DNA from: Chitinophaga fulva
Lineage (GTDB): Bacteria > Bacteroidota > Bacteroidia > Chitinophagales > Chitinophagaceae
Assembly (NCBI RefSeq): GCF_012927205.1
Contig: NZ_JABBGC010000001.1
Coordinates: 930,001-994,000 of the forward strand
DNA: 64,000 bases
Direction: 5' to 3'
In this document: piece by piece, positions 8,205-15,096 of the stretch
Numbering within the stretch: position 1 is the stretch's first letter
Layout: each line of letters begins with the position of its first letter
Translations under genes and position numbers: made by a program
Notes under the pieces: generated by a model
Seen by the model: only the letters and a program-made list of their open reading frames with translations
The model's database searches: none
Told to the model about the DNA's origin: nothing

Positions 8205-8277
8205 TCGGCCAGACTGGATTTGAACCAGTAACACACTGCATATAAGGCAGCCGCTCTCACCGTTGAGCTACAGGCCG
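8205..8277 (-). tRNA. tRNA-Ile (TAT)
   Basis: Acceptor CGGCCTG/CTGGCCG with one T-T mismatch at 6-67, D arm GCTC/GAGC, anticodon arm GCTGC-CTTATAT-GCAGT giving anticodon TAT, T arm ACTGG-TTCAAAT-CCAGT, discriminator A, no encoded CCA. Most bacteria read AUA with a CAT anticodon modified to lysidine, so a TAT anticodon is uncommon and is often carried by phage or mobile tRNA sets (known generally; not shown here). Confidence 0.75.
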
Positions 8278-8292
8278 GACTTTTGGGGCAAC

Positions 8293-8324
8293 AAAAAAAC
8301 CGGTCATTTTACAACGACCGGTTT
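8293..8324 (-). terminator. Terminator between small ORF 1 and the tRNA array
   Basis: Perfect 9-bp hairpin AAACCGGTC / GACCGGTTT with a 10-nt loop, followed on the minus strand by a run of T. It lies 35 nt after the stop of the 30-codon ORF at 8359-8451 and just before the first tRNA. Confidence 0.8.
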
Positions 8325-8358
8325 CAGATTATTTTTGCACAATGATACGTGCAGGGAT

Positions 8359-8451
8359 TTACCGAAGTCGTTGTCGTTTGGGGGCATAATAATGCTTACG
8401 GCCTATTGGCTGTAGGCTAAAATGAATATGATATATCGTTAACTGTTTCAT
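8359..8451 (-). CDS. Possible 30-residue peptide, small ORF 1
   Basis: Short minus-strand ORF from ATG at 8451 to TAA at 8359, starting MKQLTIYHIHF and ending in a basic tail KRQRLR. It is rich in His and aromatic residues and has no recognised family. It begins about 14 nt after the T-run of one terminator (8465-8492) and is followed by another terminator (8293-8324). The setting looks like a short transcribed unit or a leader, but there is no clear ribosome binding site, so coding is uncertain. A structured small RNA is an alternative. Confidence 0.3.
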   Translation of the reverse strand: MKQLTIYHIHFSLQPIGRKHYYAPKRQRLR

Positions 8452-8464
8452 GATTTTTTAAATT

Positions 8465-8492
8465 AAAAAAGCCCCGCAATCTCTTGCAAGGC
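8465..8492 (-). terminator. Terminator after small ORF 2
   Basis: On the minus strand GCCTTGCAA-GAGA-TTGCGGGGC forms a 9-bp stem (two G-U pairs) closed by a GAGA tetraloop and followed at once by TTTTTT: a textbook intrinsic terminator. It separates the two small ORFs upstream of the tRNA array and could act as an attenuator for everything downstream. Confidence 0.85.
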
Positions 8493-8520
8493 TTGTGTTA
8501 TATCGAATTCGTTGATTTAA

Positions 8521-8610
8521 CTATTCTGTAGCATAACATGCCCCGCAACCCGTATGGCCTATATAGCCTGACGCGCTGAATTTTTGTGTATGTGTATACT
8601 TTGGATGCAT
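8521..8610 (-). CDS. Possible 29-residue peptide, small ORF 2
   Basis: Minus-strand ORF from ATG at 8610 to TAG at 8521. It begins MHPKYTHTQKF and ends with a Gly/Cys segment GYIGHTGCGACYATE. It starts about 15 nt from the predicted transcription start of the promoter at 8633-8666, and its stop is about 30 nt before a strong terminator, so the transcript is short and well delimited. No family recognised. The Cys/Gly-rich end resembles a small modified or secreted peptide only loosely; a regulatory leader peptide or non-coding RNA is equally possible. Confidence 0.35.
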   Translation of the reverse strand: MHPKYTHTQKFSASGYIGHTGCGACYATE

Positions 8611-8632
8611 GTTTATGATTTTTTTAACACTA

Positions 8633-8666
8633 CAAAGATGGAGAAAATATTTTAATATCACCAAAA
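8633..8666 (-). promoter_or_regulatory. Likely promoter of the small-ORF/tRNA array
   Basis: Minus strand: TTTTGG (8661-8666), about 20 nt spacing, then CATCTTTG (8633-8640), close to the Bacteroidota pattern TTTG...TAnnTTTG. It would start transcription near 8626, just ahead of small ORF 2. Confidence 0.5.
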
Positions 8667-8766
8667 TATTTTTTTAATCCTGATAAGAATTTGAGATTTT
8701 GGTTTTTGTGAAATTGTTTGTGGTATTGAGTTTTACGTTATTTTAAATTTTCTGTTTGTTATAACG

Positions 8767-9021
8767 TTAATGATTATACGTAATATTATACACTGCATCG
8801 AAGAGTGATAATAACTGGTTGTATGTCAATAATAATTGTGCTCTTTCTGTGGTGTCTTCATAGATTGTATCTTCTGCGGATAATGTTTCCGTTAACCAGG
8901 TGTTGAGCGTTTTTCTTACTTCTGATAATGGCATGAGATCGCAGAAGCGATGAAGAGGTATGAAAGGATCGGCTTCTTCTACTGGTGTCAAGTAGGTGAA
9001 TTGGAAAATGGAAGGGTGCAT
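8767..9021 (-). CDS. Hypothetical 84-residue protein
   Basis: From the ATG at 9021 (MHPSIFQFTYLTPV) an 84-residue soluble, acidic, mostly helical-looking protein ending VYNITYNH. The frame is open to 9120, but the extra residues are low-complexity and unlikely to be translated. No family or motif recognised. It stands alone between the tRNA array and the CRISPR remnant, in DNA more AT-rich than the flanking housekeeping genes, which suggests accessory origin. Confidence 0.6.
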   Translation of the reverse strand: MHPSIFQFTYLTPVEEADPFIPLHRFCDLMPLSEVRKTLNTWLTETLSAEDTIYEDTTERAQLLLTYNQLLSLFDAVYNITYNH

Positions 9022-9138
9022 AACAATGAAGTTTTGGTTTAGCTTAAAAGTATGAATAATTGGCTTTAAAAGCAAATATTGTTGATTGTGAGATTGAATT
9101 TTTTGCTTTATAATATGCAATGCGTTAATTTCAAATGC

Positions 9139-9298
9139 GTTTTAATTGGGCCAGTGGGGAATTGAAATGCATTATTGATAATTGCTTCCTTAATTACAGG
9201 AGAGTTTTAAGTTGAACTATAAGGAATTGAAATGTTTGTACTCAAAACTCTGTATTAGGGTTATAGTCATTCTTATTGTACTATGAAGGAATTGAAAT
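9139..9298 (+). CRISPR. Degenerate CRISPR mini-array (three repeats)
   Basis: Three 30-nt units at 9139-9168, 9204-9233 and 9269-9298 recur at exactly 65-nt spacing. All end in the identical GGAATTGAAAT, and their 5' parts are variants of GTTTTAATTG with a diverged middle (ACTAT-type in the second and third). The two 35-nt sequences between them are unrelated. Length, period and the ATTGAAA 3' end fit type I-B/III-like repeats. The repeats have drifted a lot, so this is a relic rather than a working array, and no cas genes are in the window. An isolated fourth copy lies at 9571-9600. Confidence 0.6.
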
Positions 9299-9299
9299 T

Positions 9300-9512
9300 A
9301 TGAGTGATAAAGTTTATAATAGAATCAAGGCTGTTTTAGCTGAAAAAGGTAAAACGAATAATTGGTTAGCCGCGATGCTAGAAGTTAACAGGACTTCTGT
9401 TTCTAAATGGTGCACGAATAAGATGCAACCGACAATTGAGACGCTGTTTGCTATTGCGGAGGCGTTGGATGTAGAGGCAAGAGAGCTGCTAGTAGAAAGG
9501 AAGAAGTCTTAA
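9300..9512 (+). CDS. XRE-type helix-turn-helix regulator
   Basis: A 70-residue Cro/CI-like DNA-binding protein. ATG at 9300 is preferred over 9276 because it places the HTH domain at the usual N-terminal position: YNRIKAVLAEKGKTNNWLAA, then VNRTSVSKWCTNKMQPTIET as the recognition helix region, then FAIAEALDVEARELL. No extra effector domain. The start codon is one base after the third CRISPR-like repeat, and its purine-rich AAGGAATTG could serve as ribosome binding site. Probably an autoregulator of a mobile or defence islet; target unknown. Confidence 0.85.
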   Translation: MSDKVYNRIKAVLAEKGKTNNWLAAMLEVNRTSVSKWCTNKMQPTIETLFAIAEALDVEARELLVERKKS

Positions 9513-9570
9513 CAATCGTCGACTGTCATGGTAAACGGGGAAGTGCCACGCTGAAAAGGAGAGATGGGGA

Positions 9571-9600
9571 GCTTTAGTTGTATAAAAGAGGAATTGAAAG
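9571..9600 (+). repeat. Isolated fourth CRISPR-like repeat
   Basis: A 30-nt unit beginning GCTTTAGTTGTA and ending AGAGGAATTGAAAG. It matches the three repeats at 9139-9298 at both ends, with a diverged centre. It lies 302 nt from the third copy, on the far side of the XRE gene, and is not in the 65-nt phase. Confidence 0.45.
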
Positions 9601-9651
9601 AGCTTTAGAAAACTACATAACGTATCCATTTATCTAAGATAAGACTATAAT

Positions 9652-9867
9652 ATGGGACGAAAAAGACCTCCAAACCCCAATACTGCCTATGGGCGAAAAA
9701 GAATACGGGAAGAATACATCCAACGACGTGCAAATATGAGCCCGCATGAGCGGGCGCAGAGTAAGGCCACCGAGACCATTGTATTTATTATTGTTGTTTC
9801 AATTTGCATTTTTTTTATTTACTTGATTTCAGGAACAGAAGGAGTATTGAAATGGTTGTCGCATTAG
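9652..9867 (+). CDS. Small basic membrane protein
   Basis: A 71-residue protein with a very basic N-terminal half (GRKRPPNP, GRKRIREEYIQRR) and one clear transmembrane helix at about residues 42-61 (TIVFIIVVSICIFFIYLIS). No family recognised. Membership of the AT-rich islet and the single-helix, basic layout are compatible with a small regulatory or toxin-like membrane protein, but nothing proves this. The following 282 nt (9868-10149) hold no gene that I can support. Confidence 0.6.
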   Translation: MGRKRPPNPNTAYGRKRIREEYIQRRANMSPHERAQSKATETIVFIIVVSICIFFIYLISGTEGVLKWLSH

Positions 9868-10149
9868 CGAAAATAAAAAAGACATCTAACAGTGCCGGGG
9901 GAATCCTACTACTAGCAACAGGCGAAGTTCAGATTCACAGCAGGTATACGAAATATTCTTTCATTGACAGAATATTAGAATTAGGATCTAGAATAGTTAA
10001 TGACTTGTTTTTGATATAATGTGTAGTCGTTTTTAGTTTAATATTAATTAAGAAAATAAATATGTGATTGCTCCTGTCCTTGCTCCTCTTCTCTACTCCC
10101 ATTTTTCCCTTAAATTTATACCACGTTTTTAACCCAAAAAGTAACACCA

Positions 10150-10425
10150 ATGTACATCTACAGAACACCTCATCATCCGGAAGGATGGAAAGGTCTGGCC
10201 GAGTTTGAAATTCGGGACAACCAGATCTTCACTACTGTTCATCACGCCAGCGGTACGCACACACAACCCTGGTTTGAAATTACCAATGATAAGGTTTATC
10301 CGACCGCGTATCACCCCAATGGGCGAAGTTCTTTCCCTTGGTTTGAAATCAACGGAAGCAATGTGAATACGTCGGTAAATCATCCGAAAGGTGTACAGGG
10401 ATTGCCTTGGTATAAGATACAGTAG
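10150..10425 (+). CDS. Four-repeat protein with PWFEI units
   Basis: A 91-residue protein made almost wholly of four tandem units of about 21-24 residues, each ending in a W/F-E-I type turn: GLAEFEI, TQPWFEI, SFPWFEI, GLPWYKI. Each unit carries an H-P/A-x-G step in its middle (HHPEG, HHASG, YHPNG, NHPKG). The pattern suggests a short beta-hairpin repeat. I recall similar repeats in proteins of unknown function from other bacteria. No signal peptide. It ends at a shared terminator with the HNH nuclease gene. Confidence 0.75.
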   Translation: MYIYRTPHHPEGWKGLAEFEIRDNQIFTTVHHASGTHTQPWFEITNDKVYPTAYHPNGRSSFPWFEINGSNVNTSVNHPKGVQGLPWYKIQ

Positions 10426-10435
10426 GTGTCCTAAT

Positions 10436-10467
10436 GAATAAGAGGTGTTGTAAGACGCCTCTTATTC
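10436..10467. terminator. Bidirectional terminator overlapping the HNH stop codon
   Basis: 13-bp stem GAATAAGAGGTGT / ACGCCTCTTATTC (one G-U) with a 6-nt loop, between convergent genes. The stop codon of the HNH gene at 10462 lies inside one arm. T-runs are short, so strength is uncertain. Confidence 0.6.
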
Positions 10468-11553
10468 TATGATATCATCTTGTTTAAGGTAGATGTCTAA
10501 AAGTACCCCTTCTGAGATATTGATACCCCGACGCTGCAATCCTAATTTTCTCTCCTCGTAAAACCGGATAATCAATTCCTTTTTGTAATCATTTTCGCCA
10601 TGATGGAAGGCTCTATGGCAGGTTGGGCATAAGGCAATGATGTTTTCTGCTACATCAAGACTATAAGGGTAGTTGTCTTGTACTGCCATCGGTAGAAAAT
10701 GATGAGCTTCTACAAATGGATGTTTATTTTTCTTGGAGGTAAAGGTTTCGTGAGCAGGATCGACTTCACATCTATAATGAGCGCGTAATAATGCGTCTGA
10801 TGAGATGCTTGGATTTCTTTGCCACTTAGTCGGCGCACGCGATACCTTAGGTGGTCGTGATACGGGGCCGTCCGGTAGTTGAACAGGCGTCGCGGTTTGT
10901 ATGTCAAGCTGAAAATCAGCTTCTGTAGGAATAGTTTTGTGAAGAATATCTGTACCAATCTCTTCTTTCATGATTCGATACAGGGTGGCCATCTGTTGGA
11001 GGTCATTTAATAGCATCTGATCGCTGGGCATTTCATCGATGAAGTACACTTTGTGAAAGAGTGTACCATGAATATAGCCTTTTGTTCGTGTTCTTTCCGC
11101 TAATAAACCTAACTCACCAGATGAGAATGAGGTAAGTGTATCGAATTGGTTTCTAAGTGCCTGTTGAAGTTTTAGAATAGCTTTTCTAGCTTGTCGTGGA
11201 TGATCGTAATATTTTTCAAACTGTGTCCATGCTACCAATAATGTTAGGTAGAATTTAGTCATTCGAGAATCAAAAAGATAAACAATATAATATCCTCTTT
11301 CTGGTGAATTTGTAATAGCGTTATCTAGAATGCATAGGTTCGGTATTTCGGTCATAATACCTTTACCCACAGAGCCTTTGAAGTCGTATTGATTCAAAGA
11401 TAGACCAGACATCTGTTGAACCAATGCTGGTAACTCTTTGGTCATTATTTTGGTAGAACGAAGATGACCATAGTTTTTATCTACAGATTCCTTAACACCA
11501 TTTTTCTCTCCAGGATAGATATCGATAAATTCTGAGAATAGTTCTGTCAACAT
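10462..11553 (-). CDS. MrcB_N (DUF3578)-HNH endonuclease, probable modification-dependent restriction enzyme
   Basis: A 363-residue two-domain protein. The N-terminal half fits the MrcB_N/DUF3578 DNA-reading domain (IPNLCILDNAITNSPERGYYIVYLF, then MTKFYLTLLVAWTQF). The C-terminal half is an HNH nuclease: YRCEVDPAHETF, the core VEAHHFLPM, then NIIALCPTCHRAFHHG with the second CxxC-type cysteine pair. In McrBC the reading domain is joined to a GTPase; here it is fused directly to a nuclease, as in stand-alone type IV-like enzymes. It lies next to a CRISPR remnant and an XRE gene, consistent with a small defence islet. The exact modification recognised cannot be told. Confidence 0.82.
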   Translation of the reverse strand: MLTELFSEFIDIYPGEKNGVKESVDKNYGHLRSTKIMTKELPALVQQMSGLSLNQYDFKGSVGKGIMTEIPNLCILDNAITNSPERGYYIVYLFDSRMTKFYLTLLVAWTQFEKYYDHPRQARKAILKLQQALRNQFDTLTSFSSGELGLLAERTRTKGYIHGTLFHKVYFIDEMPSDQMLLNDLQQMATLYRIMKEEIGTDILHKTIPTEADFQLDIQTATPVQLPDGPVSRPPKVSRAPTKWQRNPSISSDALLRAHYRCEVDPAHETFTSKKNKHPFVEAHHFLPMAVQDNYPYSLDVAENIIALCPTCHRAFHHGENDYKKELIIRFYEERKLGLQRRGINISEGVLLDIYLKQDDIIE

Positions 11554-11585
11554 GATTCATGGGTTCACATCAATAATACAAAATA

Positions 11586-13439
11586 TTACTTATACCCCGC
11601 TGCCTGCAACTCAAACAACTCGGCATACTTCCCTCTCCGCTTCAGCAGTTCTTCATGGCTGCCTATCTCCGCCAGCTGCCCTTTTTCGAGCACCAGTATC
11701 CGGTTGGCCATGCGCACGGTAGAAAACCGGTGTGATATCAGTACGGCTGTCTTGTCACGGGTCAGGTCTGCGAAGCGGAGGAACACATTGTATTCCGCAC
11801 GGGCGTCCAGGGCGGATGTGGGCTCGTCGAGTATTAGCAGCTGGGCGTCTTTCATATAGGCACGGGCGAGGGCTATTTTCTGCCATTCACCGCCGGAGAG
11901 GTCGATGCCTTGATTGAAACGGCGACCGAGCATCTGTTCATAACCGAGTGGCATTTTTTCGATGAGTGGTTCAGCGAGACTTTGCCGCGCGGCATCCTGG
12001 ATGAGGTTGTGGTCGTGGCTGTGGGTGATATTACCGACGGCGATATTCTGGGAGACGGTCATCTGGTACCGTTGATAATCCTGGAAGATAACGCCCACCT
12101 GTGTACGTAATTCGGAGAGGTCATATTCCCGGAGGTCTACCCCATCGAGAAGGATACGGCCTTCTACCGGGTCGTAGAGGCGTGCCAACAGCTTGACCAG
12201 CGTAGTTTTTCCGGCGCCGTTCTCTCCTACGAGCGCGAGTTTTTCGCCGGCATGGAGGGTGAAGTTGAGGTGACGGATAGCCCATTTGTCGGAGTTATGG
12301 TATTTGAAGCCTACGTTTTCAAAGGAGAAGCCCTGACGGATAGGATGGGGAAACGGCCGTGGATGTTGTGGTGAGCGCATCTGCGGTTGTATCTCGAAGA
12401 AATCGAAGAGGTCTTTGAGGTACATAGCGCCTTGGGTTACACTGGAGAAGCGGATCAGGATGCCCTGGAAGGTAGTGCGCAGCTGCCGGAAGGAGCCGGC
12501 GAGGAAGGCGAGGCTACCGATGCTCAGGACGCCGGTGACCGTTTGGAGGATGATGATCACATAGGCGGCATAGTAACCGGCGCTGCCCAGCAGGGCGAAC
12601 AGGGTGCCCCAGATGGCGTGACGGGATTCGAGGTTCTTTTTATCGCTGTAGAACTTATCAGAGATCACGCGGAAGCGCTGTACGAGAAAATCGGACAGGT
12701 CGAAGACTTTCACTTCTTTGGCGGTTTCATCGCTGGCGCCGAGGTAGCGGATGTAATCCAGTTCACGGCGATCGGATGTCTGTCCCCAGGTGAGCCGGTA
12801 ATGCAGATGGTTGAAGTGCGATTCATTCAGGAACGCGGGAATAACGGCGACAAGCAAAAGCAATATCAGCCACGGATTGAATACAATCAGGCCGGCGGCG
12901 AGAAAGCCCATGGTAATGAGGTCCTGCACCTGACTGAATATCTGTGACAGCAGAATGGTGCGGCCAATGGTCTGTTGACGGGCACGCTCCAGTTTATCGT
13001 AAAACTCGGAATCCTCAAACTGGTCCAGGTCCAACGAGGCGGCATGTTCCATGATTTTTACTGAGGTATGGTTGGCAACCAGGTCGCCCAACAGGCTGTC
13101 GATGAGTGTGATGGCCCGGCTGAGGGCATCTGAAAGGATGGCCAGCCCGAATTCCAGGGCCACAAGCTGCCAGAGGAACTGCGTACTATGATGGGCGTGG
13201 TCTTTACTGATCAATACCACTTCGTCGATGATGAGTTTACCAACGTACAACAGGGAAAGTGGCATGGCAGATTGTGAGATGCGAAGTACCCCATTGCCGA
13301 TCGTTAAGCTCCGATTAGTCTGCCATACCATCCGGAAAAAGGCGGGGATATTACTGAGGGCGGCCAGTCTTTCCCGAAAAGTCATTTTATCTTCTGCTGC
13401 CCTTGAACGTTTCTTATGAGTGGAGCCATACTTATTCAT
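11586..13439 (-). CDS. ABC exporter, fused permease and ATPase
   Basis: A 617-residue half-transporter. The N-terminal membrane domain has about six hydrophobic segments (for example FLAAGLIVFNPWLILLLLVAVIP). The ATPase domain has Walker A GENGAGKTTL near residue 400, Q-loop GVIFQDYQRYQ, signature LSGGEWQKIALARA, Walker B LLILDEPTSALDA and H-loop ISHRF. This layout fits type IV exporters of lipids, peptides or drugs and would act as a homodimer. It has no neighbour suggesting a substrate. The start is at MNKYGSTHKKR, with a basic N-terminal tail of about 20 residues. Confidence 0.93.
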   Translation of the reverse strand: MNKYGSTHKKRSRAAEDKMTFRERLAALSNIPAFFRMVWQTNRSLTIGNGVLRISQSAMPLSLLYVGKLIIDEVVLISKDHAHHSTQFLWQLVALEFGLAILSDALSRAITLIDSLLGDLVANHTSVKIMEHAASLDLDQFEDSEFYDKLERARQQTIGRTILLSQIFSQVQDLITMGFLAAGLIVFNPWLILLLLVAVIPAFLNESHFNHLHYRLTWGQTSDRRELDYIRYLGASDETAKEVKVFDLSDFLVQRFRVISDKFYSDKKNLESRHAIWGTLFALLGSAGYYAAYVIIILQTVTGVLSIGSLAFLAGSFRQLRTTFQGILIRFSSVTQGAMYLKDLFDFFEIQPQMRSPQHPRPFPHPIRQGFSFENVGFKYHNSDKWAIRHLNFTLHAGEKLALVGENGAGKTTLVKLLARLYDPVEGRILLDGVDLREYDLSELRTQVGVIFQDYQRYQMTVSQNIAVGNITHSHDHNLIQDAARQSLAEPLIEKMPLGYEQMLGRRFNQGIDLSGGEWQKIALARAYMKDAQLLILDEPTSALDARAEYNVFLRFADLTRDKTAVLISHRFSTVRMANRILVLEKGQLAEIGSHEELLKRRGKYAELFELQAAGYK

Positions 13440-13723
13440 AGTATTAATTTACGGAAAAAATGCTATGCGAAACCGGTAACCAATTCCCTATATTTGCTTT
13501 GGAGAATGCAAAAATCCAGATTTACATGGTAGTACTTTTTGTTCTTGTTGTGGCCGCGGCCGTTTTGGTGACCGCCGGCGCGGTAACCGCCATTAATCTG
13601 CAGTCCGCTAAGTGGGCTTCCTTTGAAGATTAATAACGCTCTTACTTTCATAATTGCCGTCTCCCAATAGGGGGATGCGGCTTTTTGCTGCGTCATATCA
13701 GCACATATAGCATTAGACCTACG

Positions 13724-14947
13724 ATGAATCACACAGCTGTACAGCGCAAACGAAACCTGCTGACTTATTTGGGAGAAAAGGAATGGTTGATCATGTTCCT
13801 TTGGTTTGGACTGGCTTTTATTGGTGCTATTACGGAAATATCCCGCGGTAATATCAATAACTTCCTCATTTTCAAGAACGTATTCTTTCACCTGGTACAT
13901 CAGCAACCACTATATATTGAGTATCCACAGGAATACTACGATGTAAACCTGTATGGGCCTGTATTCAGCCTGCTCATTGCTCCTTTTGCCGGACTGGAAA
14001 CGAAGGTGGGTGCCCTGTTGTGGGCCATGACCGGGGCAGGCGTGTTGTATTATGCCATCCGCCAGCTGCCGCTGAACAGATTACAGCAAAACATTATTCT
14101 GTTGCTGTGTACGCAGGAGCTAATGGGCGCCAGTGGATGGTTTCAGATGAATCAGTTCATCGGAGCTTTTATTATCCTCACGTTCGCCTGTATTGTGAAA
14201 GGCAAGGATATGCTGGCTGCTTTCCTGATAGTACTGGGCACGATGACGAAAATTTACGGTATCGTGGGACTGGCATTCTTCTTTTTCAGTGGCAATCCCA
14301 GACGGTTGATTGGCGGGTTGTTCCTGTGGGGAGCTGTCCTGTTTGCGGCGCCGATGCTGCTTTCCAGCCCACAATATGTTATCAACAGTTATTTTGAATG
14401 GTATGGAGCCCTCGTGCATAAGAACGCGCTGAATGAGGCTGTTACTACCACCTTCCAGAATATTTCTGCCGGAGGCTTTATTCAGCGGGTGTTTCATCTG
14501 CCCGCATTGGATAACATGTATATCCTGGTACCGGCGGTATTGATTTTTCTGGCGCAATACGTACGATTGCCCTACCGCTATAATTCCCGGTATCGGTTGT
14601 ATATCCTGTGCTCTGTGCTGATGTTCCCGGTATTATTCAGTAGCAGCTCAGAATCACCGACTTACATTATTGCCATACCAGCCATCTGTATCTGGTATGT
14701 GATGCAGCCCGCCACCCGTGCGAATAATATATTCCTGTTTTTCGCTATACTGCTGGTGAGTTTCTCCCACTCCGATGTGGTGACACCGTGGGTGCGTAAG
14801 AACCTTGCAGTGCCTTATGCGCTGAAAGCGCTGCCTTGTCTGGTGCTTTGGCTGATGATCGCCTGGGAGATTTTTACCAAGCAGTTCCTGAAGAAACCGG
14901 CTAAGCCTGAAGCAGCTCCCGTACTGGAGCCTGTTGGTCAACTTTAA
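13724..14947 (+). CDS. GT87-like (DUF2029) polytopic membrane protein
   Basis: A 407-residue protein from ATG at 13724 (MNHTAVQRKRNLL); the frame is open from 13685. It has about ten hydrophobic segments, and the first ones (WLIMFLWFGLAFIGAITE, then ENVFF-type loop and YDVNLYGPVFSLLIAPF) resemble glycosyltransferase family 87 / DUF2029 proteins, which use polyprenyl-phosphate sugars. The catalytic acidic residue cannot be fixed by eye. It is monocistronic with a terminator hairpin at 14972-14994. Confidence 0.75.
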   Translation: MNHTAVQRKRNLLTYLGEKEWLIMFLWFGLAFIGAITEISRGNINNFLIFKNVFFHLVHQQPLYIEYPQEYYDVNLYGPVFSLLIAPFAGLETKVGALLWAMTGAGVLYYAIRQLPLNRLQQNIILLLCTQELMGASGWFQMNQFIGAFIILTFACIVKGKDMLAAFLIVLGTMTKIYGIVGLAFFFFSGNPRRLIGGLFLWGAVLFAAPMLLSSPQYVINSYFEWYGALVHKNALNEAVTTTFQNISAGGFIQRVFHLPALDNMYILVPAVLIFLAQYVRLPYRYNSRYRLYILCSVLMFPVLFSSSSESPTYIIAIPAICIWYVMQPATRANNIFLFFAILLVSFSHSDVVTPWVRKNLAVPYALKALPCLVLWLMIAWEIFTKQFLKKPAKPEAAPVLEPVGQL

Positions 14948-14971
14948 TAGCAACGCTTTTTACAATACAGG

Positions 14972-14994
14972 AGGGCCGGTATGATACCGGCCCT
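14972..14994 (+). terminator. Hairpin after the GT87-like gene
   Basis: Perfect 10-bp stem AGGGCCGGTA / TACCGGCCCT with a 3-nt loop, 25 nt after the stop. The T-run after it is weak (CCTGATTTT). Confidence 0.6.
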
Positions 14995-15046
14995 TCCTGA
15001 TTTTGAGGCATCTCCGTCAATAACCTTCCGTTCACAAAAAAAGTGC

Positions 15047-15076
15047 TTGAAAAGTTGTCGTGACCCCGTATATTAG
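15047..15076 (+). promoter_or_regulatory. Possible promoter of the GH92 gene
   Basis: TTGA (15047) and TATATTAG (15069-15076), near the Bacteroidota -33/-7 pattern with about 18 nt spacing, ending 20 nt before the start codon. The -7 box has two mismatches to TAnnTTTG. Confidence 0.35.
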
Positions 15077-15096
15077 CTTGCTAAAAGGATTTAGTT

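Noticed and set aside
8475..8492. A possible sigma-54 promoter (TAACAC-N5-TTGC, minus strand) for the tRNA array, as expected for Rtc operons
   Set aside because: The essential GG of the -24 element is missing and the sequence lies inside a terminator stem.
9074..9103. A possible additional CRISPR repeat upstream of the first one
   Set aside because: GAGATTGAATT at 9090-9100 is similar to the repeat end but is not at the 65-nt phase and the 5' half does not match.
9804..10019. A 71-codon plus-strand frame overlapping the small membrane protein gene
   Set aside because: It overlaps a better-supported gene, has no recognisable domain and no leader signals. It may be a remnant, but I cannot support it as a gene.
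10129..10383. An 84-codon minus-strand frame opposite the four-repeat protein
   Set aside because: It is the antisense shadow of a gene with clear protein repeats on the plus strand.
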